Assembly (NCBI GenBank): GCA_016801845.1
Contig: CM028914.1
Coordinates: 21,549,466 to 21,613,465, forward strand
Reading direction: 5' to 3'
Origin: Polydactylus sextarius
Taxonomy: Eukaryota > Chordata > Actinopteri > Polynemidae
DNA length: 64,000 nt
This document shows, in pieces, positions 40,436-55,419 of this stretch (the first letter of the stretch is position 1; every line of letters starts with the position of its first letter). The notes under the pieces are model-generated. The model was not told the origin of the DNA, ran no database searches, and saw only the letters and a program-made list of their open reading frames with translations. The translations under genes were made by a program, and so were the position numbers.

Positions 40436-43400
40436 AGGGGGGGTCACCACTGGGAAAAGCACACTTGCTCCGTTATTATCTGGTTCTGCACACATGCACA
40501 TCAAATGACAAATCCACAGGCTTCTGTGACACACAGCCTCAGTGACGCATAGATACTCTATACATGCTATATGACAGTGTACTGTACTGTATGCTATGAA
40601 ATTATAGGAAATTATAGATGTGTAATGGCTCAGAGGTTGTTCATTATATTTCACAAGGTGACTGCAGCATTGAGATGAAATGGTTAACGTATGCTGGGTT
40701 TGTCAAACACAGCCCCTCTGTATCTGTGTATTTACATTTCCCTGTTAAAGCTGCTAATGTTTATTTCATTAGCCCGACAATCACAATAGATTATAATTAT
40801 AAGATAAGCATCTTGTGCTCAGTGCGAAACCTTGACAGTTTGTTGGTTTTCACATTGACCTCGGTTCAAGGTGACTGTGGAGGTTGCTCAGGTTCTGCTG
40901 CAGCCCTGACATGCATTTGAAAGCTCTACCCGTCAAGTCAAGATAGATACATTTGGGTTAACACTGTTGAGAATTTAAGCATGGCCTTGACGGGATCTTC
41001 CGTTTTGACAAGAGTATAGTTTGTTCGCTCTGTTGTACAGTGTACAGTGCAGTCAGGTGTCAGGTCAGTTGCAAAATGGATTTGATTTTAGTGGTCAAAG
41101 GTCAAAGGTCAACGTCACAGTGACCTTGCAAAAAATGGGTGTGGCTTTGCGAGGATAAAACTTCATGAACACCTGGAGAAAAGAAATACACATACAGCAA
41201 TATCACATCACATTCCTAACTGGAAAGGATTCCCTGGTGTCACATATCAGTCCAGTGATGTCAAACAAAAAATACTCTTATGCATGTAGTTATAACTTTA
41301 AAACTGATATATGTGTCTGTAAAACATTGTATGCTAATTGACACTGACCTTGGAAGCATACAACTACGTGGTGGTAATTTCGGTTTATAATTATTTATTC
41401 CTCAATCATTTCTCATTAAAAATAGTGTTTGTCTGCTATTATGTCTGAGCCTCGGACACTTTGATCCATGAATGAGACAATAACAAATCATCTTTCTCTG
41501 TTAATCATAAATAATCCTAAAAATATTAAAGTTGATCATTCAATAATTTTCACCAAGGAAAAAAAAAATCACCAAGAAGTTGATGACACTGGATTTGTGT
41601 TCACTTTTATGCAGGAACAGTTTCAGTTTGAATCTTTCAGTTTATTGTTTCTCTGCTGTAGATAATCAGTGAGTCCAGTCCTTTTGGTCAGTTTCTGAGT
41701 ATGTTTTACTGACTCACATTTTCTACTTTAACACTAAAACCACAGTGATTTATCCTTGTTGTAGTTGTTTGCAGAAGTAATAGACCCATTCATTTCTGGT
41801 GCACACATCTTAATACATTGCTTTACACGGTTTGTGTTTACTAATGAGAGCTGAGGCAGGCGGTAGACCATCGTGTGTGTGTTCAAGAGAAGCTGTCTGC
41901 CTGCCTGGTCTCCTCTCAGAGAGCCACAGAGGGACGAGCAGTGAGTACATCTGATTAGCTGTATCGACTGGTAAAATGCTACCACACCAGGTTTCCGCTC
42001 ATAAAGCAAAGCTACATAGTAATTAGCCTGGGATCGATGCTGCTGTCCAGCAGGTAGCCCACAGACACACAGCCTCACTGCGATTCACTTACTTAGCATG
42101 CTGAATTCTTACAGGAAAAGGTTAAAGGTCCAGATGTTATTGAATATCAGGTGCATTACTGTCACATTACCTTATTTGTGTTTTTTTTTGAGTATTCAGT
42201 CAGACAAACACGGTAAAAAGCTGCTGTCGACATATATCACACTCATGTATCTACAGCTGCCGTTTATCATGTTTCTCTCAACCCACCGGCCTTGGCTCTG
42301 TATTGGACTTGTCACAGGCAAAGCTTTGCCATCTTGATTGATAGAAGTTGTAGCTTAGCACATTTGTGTTATCACACACAAACATTCACTTTCTAAACAC
42401 CATCTTTCTATATTTCTTTCCAATCAAAGGCATCTGTAATGTGCATGCCATCTTCTCCGTTAAACTCATGGAATCAGCTTAACCAGGCACCTGTGTTGTT
42501 CACTTCAAACTGATTGATGCCAAGATAGTTTAAAGTTTAAGGCAAGTGAGCTTTTCAGTGAAAGGTGCAGAATAGAATGTTGACACTGAACAACAAGGAA
42601 GGAAAAGTTTGACATTTGGGGAAATATGTCTGATGGATAATTCATTCTGTGTCTGGAAATCTAAGGCTGAATCTCAATGTCCCTTTTAAGGACTCTAACC
42701 CTGAATCCTCACAGACTTACCTGCAATGAGCTAGTAAATTTGAAATGGAAATAGGTACGACAGTATTTAGCACCATTTTACTTTACCTTGTGCCTTGCTG
42801 TAGCAGGTTACATTTTTCTTATGAAGGTTGTTTACCTGCCTGTTTAAATCCACAACACCATGGATTGTGGGCAATATCCTTTAGCAGTATTTGCAGAAAT
42901 GTCACCTTATTGAAAGCGGTGGATAAATCCACAGACTGTCGATCATTTGGGAGACTGACTTGAGCGTACTGTTTTCCCAGGTGCCCACGGAGTGCGAGAG
43001 GAACCCCAGTTTGTGACGGCACGTGCAGGAGAGAACGTCATCCTGGGATGCGACGTGTCCCACCCCCTGAACGGCCAGCCCTATGTGGTGGAGTGGTTCA
43101 AGTATGGAATGCCCATCCCCTTTTTCATCAACTTTCGCTTTTACCCTCCACACGTGGACCCAGAATATGCTGGTAAGAAAGCGACCATTCGCACTATGAT
43201 ATGATAACTCCATTATATTTGTGTGTTGATGACAGCTGTCTGTCTGTAGTCGACCGGTAGATGAATTTAGTGGACGATTAAATCCTCTGAAGAACTTTCT
43301 GGTCGCTGTTGTGACATAGAGCCTGTTGTTTTTTATTGTATTTATAAAATGATAGAGAAGCTGCTCACAAATGTCACTGGATGGTTTTAAATGCCAGTTA

Positions 43401-46400
43401 TGTGGAGGGCTGACCAGTGACCTGAGTGACCTACTCATAATTTAATTTGAAAGTTATGGATCTTCACTATGCACAGGTGTGGGTTCTAGAGGTCAAATTG
43501 AGGACGGTGTTGGGCAGAATTAAAAGCAATATTCTAGATGCAATTTTCAATGAGAAGTTTTATACCATTTATATGTGGTGCAGACATCAGATTGGTTTGT
43601 AGGCATTTGTTGAGGGTCTAGGCTGTGACTGGGAGGTACTTGAGCAAAATGTGGAGTTTAATTGATGTTCTATCCATTATGTCATTTTGCCATGTGGATA
43701 ATAAATGTGCATCATGGAGGTGTATGAAGGCTGGAGTCAGTTTGATAATGCCTGTAACCTCAGTGCCAGTGAGTGATGGCTCCTGGGAGCTCAACAACAC
43801 ATGTGATAATGCAGTTTTAGGTTCCTGTCCTTATAGTAAGTTTGAATGGGAAGATGGCAAGAGGGAGACCAGGGAGAGACAGTTGATGATAATAATAATA
43901 ATAATAATGTCGTCAAGGAATCTCAATCAAAGCTACCTGAAAAAAAGAAAAAAAAAAAGAAAAGAGAAAGGGGTGGGGGGCACAACTGCGAGAGAGAGCA
44001 AGAGAGCAGATGAGTGTTAATATGTCACCCCAGGGACAACAGGGGTGACTGAAATAGTTTTTGTCAGTTTAAAGCGGTTTATTTTATTCTTGATAGTTGT
44101 CACAGTAAAACCAGTGATTCTACACCTACCAAACAATCAAACTTAATATCTAAAAAAAGGATTTAGACAAAGTTATCAGCTCATCTTCATCACCACCTTC
44201 TTCTTCACAGTGTTGTCTTTGACCACTGATGTGCTCACCAGTGTGGACTGTAACAAATATATTTATTAATGAATGTAGACAAGTTTAATGAGATGACATT
44301 TCTGTTGAAGGCAGCAGCTCTCTGCATGTTAGATCATTCATGTGTTGGGTTCAGTGTGAGGTTTGTGGTGAGGTGAGAGGGATTTTCCTGTTCACTTCAT
44401 TTTTATTTCCTTTCTCTGATTATTGAACATAAAACTAATATAGAATAATATAATATAGAACTAATCCCTCTTTCTGTTACGCATTTTAATCAATGAGATT
44501 TTATCAGGCATCCATTTACAGAAGGGTAAGTGAAATACTGCAGCTTATATGACGATAACAGTTTAATGATCTCAAAGGGAATTGGCTTGCTCCTTGATGG
44601 TGTGAGAGCAGTGGGTTTTGGGTCCTACCAGCTGATGGTCAGCCTCCTCCCAAATGTCTGGAGAATCACCACTGCAGGGGACAGCCCTGTTGGACAGGAT
44701 GGAACAGACTAGCCCCGGCCCCTTCCATCTCTGCAGCACTGTGTGGTGGACCTGACACAAACAGCAAAACTATTCACTGTTTACTTACTGTAAAAAAAAT
44801 TACAAGCAAAAAAAAAAAACATACCAGTGAAAACAGAGTACCTCCACCTGTTGGTCTGCCCTCAGGGAGTTGCCCAAGTTTTACTGAGAGAGACAAATGG
44901 ATGTTAATAACAGTTGTTCTTACACAAGGGGGCCCTGCATCTCTTCTCACAACTGATTAGCAGACACACTAGTTTAACACTAGTTTTCTCCTGCAGTGTA
45001 AGGTGTGTGATCCTTCTTTTAATCTTGCCCTCTCACTTAACCTCACTAAAATATTGAACTAGAGTTTCTTGTGGTGGTGTCATGTTCCTGCGCTAAGGTC
45101 AGACTATGGTGTTGCATCTCTTTTACAAAGTGGCTCCGCTGTTCAACTAACAGGTAGGTCTACAGCAGAGGCGTCGAGCTATTTACTGGACTGTACCTGT
45201 AACACGGCAATGGCTACATTGTGGCTTGTTTCATAGTTTATGTAACCAGTGTTCTTATGATGGCAAGTTTACATAAATTAGTCAGCTGTAAGTGACCACT
45301 CGATCAAATGTACTTACTGTGGAGAATATGACATGGTGGCTGGCCAGATATCTGTGTAATGTAGTATTAGATGATACCATGATTGTAGTAGGTTGTAATT
45401 AGCCTGGCACTAGATTTTGTGAACTGCAAATATTCTATTTCATCATCATCATCAAAAGTGACAGAGCTTTGTTCCACTGAGGTTCAGCAGCTCTACACTG
45501 GTGTTTTTTTTTCCACTAAGTCGAGCACACTCTTCTGTGTTCTGAGTTAATAAAAACCTCCACTGCTTGTTAGACGCTTTGGTGTTGTGATTTGTAGGAT
45601 GTTGTTTAATTTCTAATAAAGTAACAGCTCAGGTATGTAACCAGAGAAATATGTATTCATATTTATTACAATCCACCTACTGTGCAATACAATTTTAATA
45701 ATACAATATTTTTTCCACAGTTTCAAACTGAATTCAAACAAACTTGAAACTGAACATCTCTACATTTTCCCAAATTTAAAATCTTTCAAATTCAGTTTCA
45801 GTTTACTAAGGACATCCAGGTCCTCAAAGGTTCAGTGGGTAATATTTTTTAGTCATATTTTGGTGAAACTGTCACTATGTTGAAACAAGAAACTGGTCAT
45901 TTAATAACATATCAAGCTCCTCTGGATCCACCTACAGCCTGTAATCAAAAATAATTCTACTGGTGAGTTTGACCAATCAGTGACGGTGATGAATCGCTCC
46001 CTGTCAATCATAGCTCGTGCACATGCTGCAGAGTAGATATGTGCTCATTTATTAGACCTCTAGAGGAGGGAGGAGGGAGGGATTTGGAACGGTTTTGGAA
46101 CTCAGCAGATGCTGAAGGAGGGACCTGAACGTTGTTTCTGTTTGAATTTTCTGGAAGTCCTGGAATACTGTGGCTTTAAGGAAGAGTAAGTGGGTGCGGA
46201 CTCAGAACACTGGCTGGTCAGGTATAACCCATTTGGATTTTGTTCTTTTGCTTGTGACTACATTTTTATTATTATTTTTTTTTTTTTTATCGCAAGCTTT
46301 GCAAGTCTTACGGAAAGCCAAGGTTTGCGGTTGACTCATTTAAGTCTGGAGTTCACTCCAATTTCAAATTATACAGTTCAGGTTCACTTTTCCAATACAG

Positions 46401-49400
46401 TTATTCAACTTGAGCAATCCAAATTCAAATATAAATTATTCAGATTCATTTTCTACTCTAACAAATTTCTGCACATAGAAATTTTGTAGTGAGTAATGGG
46501 AGAGTTAGAAGCAGCCACGGTGGGGTGTCAGATGAAAAGCTGCAGGCGAACACCTCCAGCTTGTCAGGAAGGTAACCAGATTCATGCCGTGTGCAGCATG
46601 AAATCAGATCACAGTTTAGATTGGTATCACCGAGTACCCAGCATAAAAAAAAAGGCTGTTTCCAATTTGTTTGGGTTTGTTTCTTATAATATATAATATA
46701 TATTATATAATGTGCAAATTAGTCTATCATCATTATTTAAGAAAACATAAGTAAAATGTTTGGTAACAAATTGTCACAAGCTGCAGATATTTAAATGTGA
46801 TCAACAGTAGGTTTTTAGGAACTTTTCACCAATAAAATGGCACATACCTATCTCCACATCTGTTTTGAAAGACACTGATTGATCGGCTTCCGTCTGCATC
46901 AGATACTGGAAGAGGTTTCTTTTTAAAGTGTCCTTTACACTCCTTATCCTTATCCCTCCGTATCCCACTTGCCTGCAGCAGGAAGAAAAATTGTCTGGCA
47001 GAATAGAAGATGGTGGCAAAAACACAGAAGCCTTTGTATAATCTTTCTGCACCCTCACACACTTTGTCTTCATTGATTAGATCACTGAGCACAAACTCCT
47101 AACAGGAAAAACTGCTGAATTTCAGAAGCTATGGTTACAGAGTCCTGACCAGTTTAAATGGAGGATGTGAATGTAATCCCAAAGTCCCTGTTGAAGGCAA
47201 CAATTACATTAGGAAGTGTGATAAGATATCATGAACCAAAGTCTGTATAGACATGGAAATAGAGAACTGTTTTCTACATCAGCATACCTTGGAGTTGGAC
47301 TGGTTTAATATCATTTTATTCAGTTATGTGTTGCTGTATGTGTGAAACGGTGAATGTCTAGTAGTGCACAACACTATCTAAATGCAATCTGCTTTCTTCA
47401 AATCGTAGGTGAAATTAAAATATAAAAATATTAAAATGAAAATTCTGAGCCCTGAAAAGCCCTGACATTTCAGCTGGGCCAATCTGGAAATCTAGTTGAA
47501 CGTCTCACATCCATAGAGTGATGTTTCTTTTCCAGAGACAGCAGTTTTTCAAGCATATTACCAGTAAACAGACAAAAGTTAAGTGACAGCAGATACAATC
47601 TGACAAACAATCGGATAAACAAGATAAAGAGTGTGCAACTGTGGCTCATACCTGTTAATGGGGTTTGATGAAAAAATAACCTGTCACAAGTTCTTACAAT
47701 TCATCCTAATAGAAATATGAAGATGTGAACTGCATGACATGGAAGTGCATCCAACAGCTATTGAGACATATCTTTCAAACAGCAAATTTCAACCTCATAG
47801 TAGCACTAGAGGAAAATCACCATAGAGAGTTTGGAGTAAGTCTGTGAAGGTTCTCAATCATCAGGAAGAAGCCTTTCTTCATGAAGAAAAATAGTTTTGG
47901 ATGAAGAGTTAAACATCTTTAAGGATTTCATGTCAGTTGCCTTCTTTAGCATATGCAGATCAGTAACAGACTGACATTGTGATTCCTACAGAGATGATGC
48001 TGATAACTAAAATCTTCATTTAGAGACTTGTCAGAACATCAGAGCCACAAAGTTTCTTGCCTTAAGTTTGTTACCAGATATGTTGTGCATGTTATTTCAC
48101 ATGAATTGGAAATTGACTTAAAAAGAATTAAAAAAAAATTTTATATTTACAAATGTGTTTATATCCTTTGCTGTGGCAATTTAATTTGATGAATATAGTT
48201 TAGTAAGGCACCTGACTGTGTATGAGAGGTCCTACAGTTTCAGGAGATATAGTCTGATGAAACTCCAAACCTGGCTAATATTGTTTGAAAGTTTGTAGAA
48301 TCATGCTATAAGGGGCCTTGCAACAGCAGGGACAGGAGGACTGGTCGGAGTTTATGGAAGAATTAAATAAATATCAAAGGTCCTCGAAGAAAGCCTACAC
48401 TGAAGTCAGTTGGAGTCAGTTTGCCTCTCAGCAGGACAATGACCCACAGCTAGCATATAGCCAAGACAAAGCTTGGCTTTGGGACAAGAGTATATTTGAT
48501 GTCCCAGCCAAAACTGAGAATTAAACCCCAAAGAACATCTGAAGATGACAGGAAAACTGGGATAAATGGCTCAAATCCAAGTTGAAATGTTTGCAGAGTC
48601 TTTTAAGAGACTAAGAAAACCTGCAGCTGTAACTGCTGCCAGAGGAAAAAGTACAAAAATAGGGACTGAGTAGTAAATAACATTTTATGTTAATCATGTA
48701 TTGGTATTAGGGTTTTAAAACTATGATATTAAGTAATGGAGCAGTTACTGCACATCAGTTTTCTTTGTACATTTGACCCTTTTTTAGGGACAATCCAGCT
48801 CACCTCTGCTTGGTTCTGCTTCAGTTATCTCTTAGTTTCAAAGTGTACTGCTGAAACTTCTGTAGTTCTAAATCCAGATGCAGATGTATGCCAACTTTCC
48901 ACAGTGCTTCAGTATCTCCATGACATTATACTGTGAAGTAAAGGTCACAATCAGAGCTGCTGAGATACATAGAGCCTTACATTGTGCCCACTTCAGATGT
49001 CAAAGGTTAATGAGCTGATCCAACCATAGGGACACTGTTTCCTAGATTTCCATCTGCCCTTGGTCTCAAACAAGCCATTGTCTTATTATCATATGGCGAT
49101 GAAAAGGAAGGAGAAAACAAGGAGTAGAAGGAAGTCCCAGATTACTTCTGTCAAAGTTATGCAAATTATTTGGGCTCGCGTATAAATTAGTTGCTAAAAA
49201 ACATACATATAAAACCAATACAGTCAAACAGATATTGCCATGTGGAATTTGTACTTCAAGAACACAGATATAAAACATTTGGGTGAGAGCCTGTGCAGTC
49301 TACAGTACATCAGTAGCTTTGTCTTTGATCGGCACTATTGCTGTGCAAGTCAACTCACAGCAAGCAGACGTAACATCCTTTCATGTTATCACAGTTAACA

Positions 49401-52400
49401 CCAGTCACAAGGAGAGGAGATCGGTGACAGACAGCCATGTGTTGGCTGCAGGAAGCTGATAGAAGAGATAAGAACTGGGGCTTCACTGAATGAACACAGC
49501 GAGGTTGGAGGAACAGCTGGACTTTTGTCATAATTACTGCAATGAGCAGAAATCCCGCTGAGGCTTGTGTTTGCTGCCTCAGGGATACTGTTCTGTTCAC
49601 CTCACTGTGTGGACACTGTTCAGACTGGTAGTTGTGTTCTGTGTAAACTAACAGTTACCTGAACTAGACTTTTGATTACTTAATTCACTCTATATCCAGA
49701 AATTTTACTGCTGAAATATAATAATGTTCCAATAATATAATTTTTAAAATATGAATCTGTATGGTGAGATGAAGTAAAACCAACACGTTCATTGTGGTCA
49801 GAGATGCTTTCCATGCTCTGCCATTAAATACGTCATTGTTTTTTTGACTGTTATTTATATCTGCTGTCAGAGACATTATTGTGTTTTCAAAGAGCAATGT
49901 GCAGTTAGAATCACTATTTGCTCACGATTTCCCCAATTAATTGTATTACCAGATTGTTTCCATCAATCTACACTCAATAATCCATAATGACCATTTATGA
50001 TGAGCTGAAATCTCTCTTTTACTTTATTTTAGTACTTGGTAGAAACCATTTTAACAGCAGCGTTGAGTCTAAAAGTTTTGTATACCTGGATTTGGGAAGT
50101 TCATCAATGATTTTACTTCTACAGTGATTTTACACCTCTCAAGCTCCATCAGAGTGGATGTAAACATTCCACCAGTATTGTGTTGTGTTGGGTCTACTCC
50201 AGGCAAATTTAGGTAATTGACAAGACGCTGTCATCCAAAGCCACTAACAGAATACTGAATACTGATTGAACAGTCATTGATGTTCAGTTTCTTGCCAAAT
50301 TGACATGTGAAGTGGAGCAGGTGATGACATGATTTTAAGATTCAGTCCTATAACAACATGGGATTCTACTCCTGCTTACTAGACATGTGATTTTTACCAA
50401 CTAAGCCTTAGCTCTGAGCATCTTCTCATCAAAGTTGTTTGAGTAGAAACTAGTGAGGAAATTTATTTGTATTAATTTGAAATTAAATCTATAAACATAT
50501 TAGGGTCTGAATAGATCTAGAGGCCTTAACTCATCTATATTCCTTACTTAAAGTAACATCTGGATGCAAAATTACTGTTGTGGTCGTTTACTCTATTTAA
50601 TTTACCATTGGAAAAGCTTTCTAGTGATCTTCATGAAGTTTACCAGGGTTTGTAGACTGGACTCCGCCTGATAATGAAAGCAGTTAATGAAGAATGGATA
50701 CTTAACAAGGCCAGAGAAAGCTATTCTTTAAATGTCACCAAGTAGCTCTTTCTAAACCATCATTATATAAACAGACTCTGTTGTATTTCTGCCGCAGCAA
50801 TGTTTGGATCAAGCTGCAGAAATAATAAAGTCTGTACCTGCTCCACAGATTTCTACATTCTAACCCAACAGCTTTCTGCTCTTACTGCTGATGACATAGT
50901 GTTTGTGTGTGACTCTTTCAGCTTTTTTGTGTGTTAATCCTCTCAGAGAGGTGCTCCCCTTCTTCACCAGGTATCATTCTCTCCTAGTTACACAGGAAAC
51001 AAAGCACCTTGTGTGCCGGCCCAGCAGTCGGCTGTTTTATTTCTGTGGAACCACTGCACATTAAATCCACAATTTTTGCCAGTGTTTTGGTTTGGAACAA
51101 TGACCTCCGGCTGGGAGGCACTGAGGCGTTTAATCTGTCTTTAAAAGATAATTCACTTTGTTCATGGTGACCGCAGTTGCTCTGTACTTAAAAAGAAAAA
51201 CTAACTTGTGCCAACAATGAGCAAATGACAACGTCTTTACCTGGCGAATATCCAATCACACTGCAGTGGGGCAACAAGCAGTCAGACCCATTTGGTATTT
51301 CATTTGTGTCATCCACTTTTTTCTTGCCAAAGGCTTAGGGTATTTGTATTGTAGTGTTTTCAGTATGAGAGCCAAACAAATTTAAAAACTGCATGCTAGC
51401 ATTACTACAGCAACCACTGACCTTAAACTGTAGAGGGATGAATAATAAGGATTTTTAGTGATGCATTAATGCACCAAATTACAGTTTTTCTCTGGTGCCA
51501 ACAGGTAAAGCTGTACTCCACTTGCCCCAGATGACCTATCACCTTTACATAAATGTATTTCAGTAACTTATTTCATAAGCTATTTGAACAATTTCTGTTT
51601 CCATGGTCCCCAGATGATGAATACAACAAATTTACAGATTCAGTGAGTTTTATTCTAGAGCCACCCAGACATAGACAGTTTTGGTTTTAAGTGGTTGACA
51701 TCCAATATTTTTATGAGCAAATCTACTTGCAAAATTACATCAACATTCTCATCAGCCTGTTGTACTTCACTACTTCACTGCTTTACTTGCTGATTATCAA
51801 ATGTTAAAATGCTAAAATAGTTATATTCTGCTAGGAAATGTAACTTGTCTGCTGCAGCTGTTGACTGAAAGCTCGGGGGTGCAAGAATTGTGATGATACA
51901 GTAAGAGGTTACAGAGGATTGTTGGCCCCAGAAAAATTGGGGCTCCTCTCCAGAGAGTATGTGCTCCAGAGAAATTACTCTTCTAGTATGAAGTGAGTGT
52001 AATTAAAAGAGGGACATTCTTCTGCAGAGGCTTAATAACAACACAGTGACAAAATGCCACGGCTCCATGGGGCACAGCAGCGAATGAATGGACCTAATTG
52101 GCCCGTTGTATCAAAAGACGGTCAATAAAATGTCTCTGCATACTTTAGCTTTCCTTAAATAAACAAGTACTAGCAGCACCAGAGCTGTGAATTAGGCTCC
52201 ATGTAGGGCTCCTTCTACTTGGTATAGTTTCAAAGGATGTTCTACTGCAGCTGGATTGCATGGTAATGGCATCATCCAGGCTTTAGATCTTAAAGGGCTG
52301 GAACATAGATGGTTTTGAGGAGAAGATGCACTGTTTAGCCAAGAACTTTTATTTTGTTCTAAATGTGTTACAGTGAAGATTCCTGTAAATTGCTGCCATA

Positions 52401-55367
52401 ATGTTGTCAGTCTGATGTCTTTGATGTCCTGTGCATCTGTGGTGTTTAACTTAATAAGAATATGATTCTTCATTTCATTATACAGAATTCTGAAATTCTG
52501 AAAGGAAGAAAATAAAACTTTATATATTTTATGTGTGATGTGATATTTTTCCCAATGTTTGTGTTCATCTTTTGATCAATCAGGTAGATGGTCTGTAATT
52601 TCATTATCAGAATAGATGAACACGACCAGCAGGAAAGAACTTCCAACGCAGAAATGTTATGTGTTGATGACCTGTTGCATGCAAGTATTTTATTTTGAAA
52701 GGTTAAATACTACTAAACAGCCAACAGACTCATCCTGTCTTGTGTTTCTGTGGCAGGTCTCCAGCTTCAGTGTCTGCTCTTTTATTGCAAATAATTCATG
52801 TCAGTAAAGTTAATCTGGTTGACACCAGTGCATCTCTTGTGCAGTTAACTGATGTTTCACAACACAAGTGTCATTAGACTGACCAGCAATTACTTACCAT
52901 AAAACTTCTCACTGACTATATTATTCCACATAACCACAGGCTGTAAGTTCAGTGATAAATGACTCAAACTTGCATTTGACCTGATTCAGTATAGATTCTA
53001 TGTGCTGATTCAGTGATCAGACAGCACGGATGGAGTGTTTTTGACTCAACACCAGAGATTTTTCTTTGATAATTGATTTGGATGTGACCTGAAAAACTCC
53101 CTGAGCACAGAGGTAATGTCAGCAACTGGCAGTAAACATACCAGTAATATACATCAATATCAGTGTTGTGTATATGTGGTATAATTTTTTTTTTTTTTTC
53201 GCGGCTTGCACACATGAAGAGTGGACAGTTTATACTCTTAGTGTGCATTAAAAAAAATCCTCAAATTTATTTGGTGACTCAAAAAATCAGGTGTCAGATT
53301 AGTAGATTCAACTCAACAACAAATAATAGCTTATATGCACAAACAATTAATGTTGAACTTAATTAATGGTTCAGGTGATGGTGCACATATCCAGAGAATA
53401 TGTGCACATGGAGTGGATATGAGGAAGTTCAGAATTCATTGAGACAGTTGAACCTGCTGCATGCGATCACACAGTGAGAGTGTGATTGCTGGTTTTAGTG
53501 AAACCAGATAATGGAAAGTTACCCTGAATATGTCAGTACAATGATGATATATATCCATACAGCCATCTATTTTCCAAGGCATTCTGGTTATTTTATGTGG
53601 GTGCAGATAATCAAACATTCAGCAAGCATCATCCTCAATAACATGTCACCAGTTTTCAGCAGCTGTGCTGTGCAGTGTGGGATAAAGTGATAAAACATAA
53701 AGTTATTTTTACCTCCTACTCAGATATTGAGTCAGACACCTTGGTAAACACCTCGACAGCAGACAGAAAGTGACAAGTTGGAATTAGGGACTGTCTTCGC
53801 TGATAAAACATTAGTTTTATTATTTGTATGAACTTATACATATACAGTCCAAAAGAGGATCCAAATTTTAATTAATAATTTTTTAAAATTAATTTAAGAT
53901 CTTTTTATTGAAGTTTTCTCCATATAACAAATGTGTAGTGCTGCATAGACATTTTTGTAAAATAACCAGGCCCAGAGATATAGATTGACTCCAGAAAGTA
54001 TCCAGACTCCTTCACATTTTTCACATTTCATTGTTTTGTATATTTTGATTAAATGTACAAATGTACAGTGGAACTGCCACATTCTATTATTTGGTCTGTC
54101 CTTGTAAAATATAAGCTTTAATCATTTATAGACACTTCTTACATATGTCGAAAGAATATTGTCCAGTAGTTAATCAGTCTGTCTGTGGGAAACGCTGGGG
54201 TATAAAACGTTTCCAAAAGCAACGGCACAGTGGCTTCAATGATTGTGAGATGAAGAAATTCTAAACCGTGAAGAATCTTGTTAGAGTTGTCTGTCCCAAC
54301 TGAGTGACCGAATAACAGTGACTCTCCAGAGGTTCAGACGTCCTCTGCAGCGATGGGAGACCCTGCCGGAAGGACGACCTTTTCAATTGCACTCCATCAA
54401 TCAGGCCTTTATGGTCCAGTGGCATGACGCAGGCCACTCTTGAGTAAAAGACATATGACAGCCTTATGACAGCCTGCGTGGATTTCAACTCTTGGCATTT
54501 AAATTACTTTGAGAGCACGAGGACGAGGCTGATCAGGACACAACTTTTTTGCCAGATAGTACTGCTCAACTGCACACATGGTGGTGGTAATGTCATGCTA
54601 TGGGGAGGGTGGGGCAGTGATTTGTATGTAATATGTTTGTACTGTGTAGCCAGATGCAGGCTGATGCTAAACTCCACACAGTGCTTCAGTGTGACCGTGA
54701 CATTACGTCATGAGTAAAATCACAGGTCACAATCAGAGCTGCTGAGATACATAGAGACTTACATTGTGCCCTCATCAGATGTCGAGGGTTAATGAGTTGA
54801 GCCAACCACAGTGGCTAGATGTTTCCTAGATGCCCATTTCCTCTCAGTCTCAAACAAGTCCTTGTCTTTTCTTTTGGAGAGGAGGAGGAGAAAACGTGTG
54901 TAGGAGAACAGTGGAAGTACAGGCCATTTTCTTCAAACCGTTTGACTTAAAGAGACAGTGAGAGGTTTTACTTTTCCACGATTGCAGCAGTTAAATCAGA
55001 GGGTACATCTCATCTCTGTGCTTCACACTGTATGTGAAGGTCAGATTTGTACCTCGTTTTTATACAGATGCACTCATGCATGATTTCTTGTTCATTAAGT
55101 TTAATACTAGAATGCATCACATACAAAAAGGACATCCAGTCCAGTCAGGACTGATTGTTTACTCTCAAAGAGCAGATGTTACATGAGTGGATAGTGAAGC
55201 AGCCGCAGATACGATATATTGTATATATTAAATAATACATCGTTCACAGAAACATGGAGCCTGTTTGACTGTTCCTTCCAGTCAGCCAAGAGAGGACACA
55301 GACATAGTTGGAAGCTGGACAAATATAATCTGATTCTGATGTATAAATAGCCTAACCAGGACACACA

Positions 55368-55419
<52 letters not shown>

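Larger units (their letters stand above)
17307..42980 (+). other. igsf9b: intron 1 of igsf9b (25.7 kb)
   Basis: GTGAGT donor and CCCAG acceptor, phase 1. No coding exon was recognised inside; the scattered ORFs of 60-130 codons lack family resemblance, splice context or consistent codon use. The first 650 bases continue the CpG-rich zone and contain a poly(A) run. Further in are a bZIP-site cluster, several microsatellites, SINE-like fragments near 28.8 and 30.6 kb, palindromes at 21068 and 23768, and a nuclear-receptor half-site array at 41062. Stretches not listed separately (for example 19400-20850, 25900-28700, 32000-37900) show nothing I can name. Confidence 0.9.

Noticed and set aside
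42902..43438. 178-codon minus-strand ORF over exon 2, the longest ORF in the window
   Set aside because: It is antisense to exon 2 of igsf9b, whose plus-strand frame has clear Ig-domain homology and correct splice sites. The minus translation matches nothing I know.
48318..48524. 68-codon ORF with QQDND motif as a possible host gene
   Set aside because: It is the Tc1-like transposase remnant, followed by several stops.
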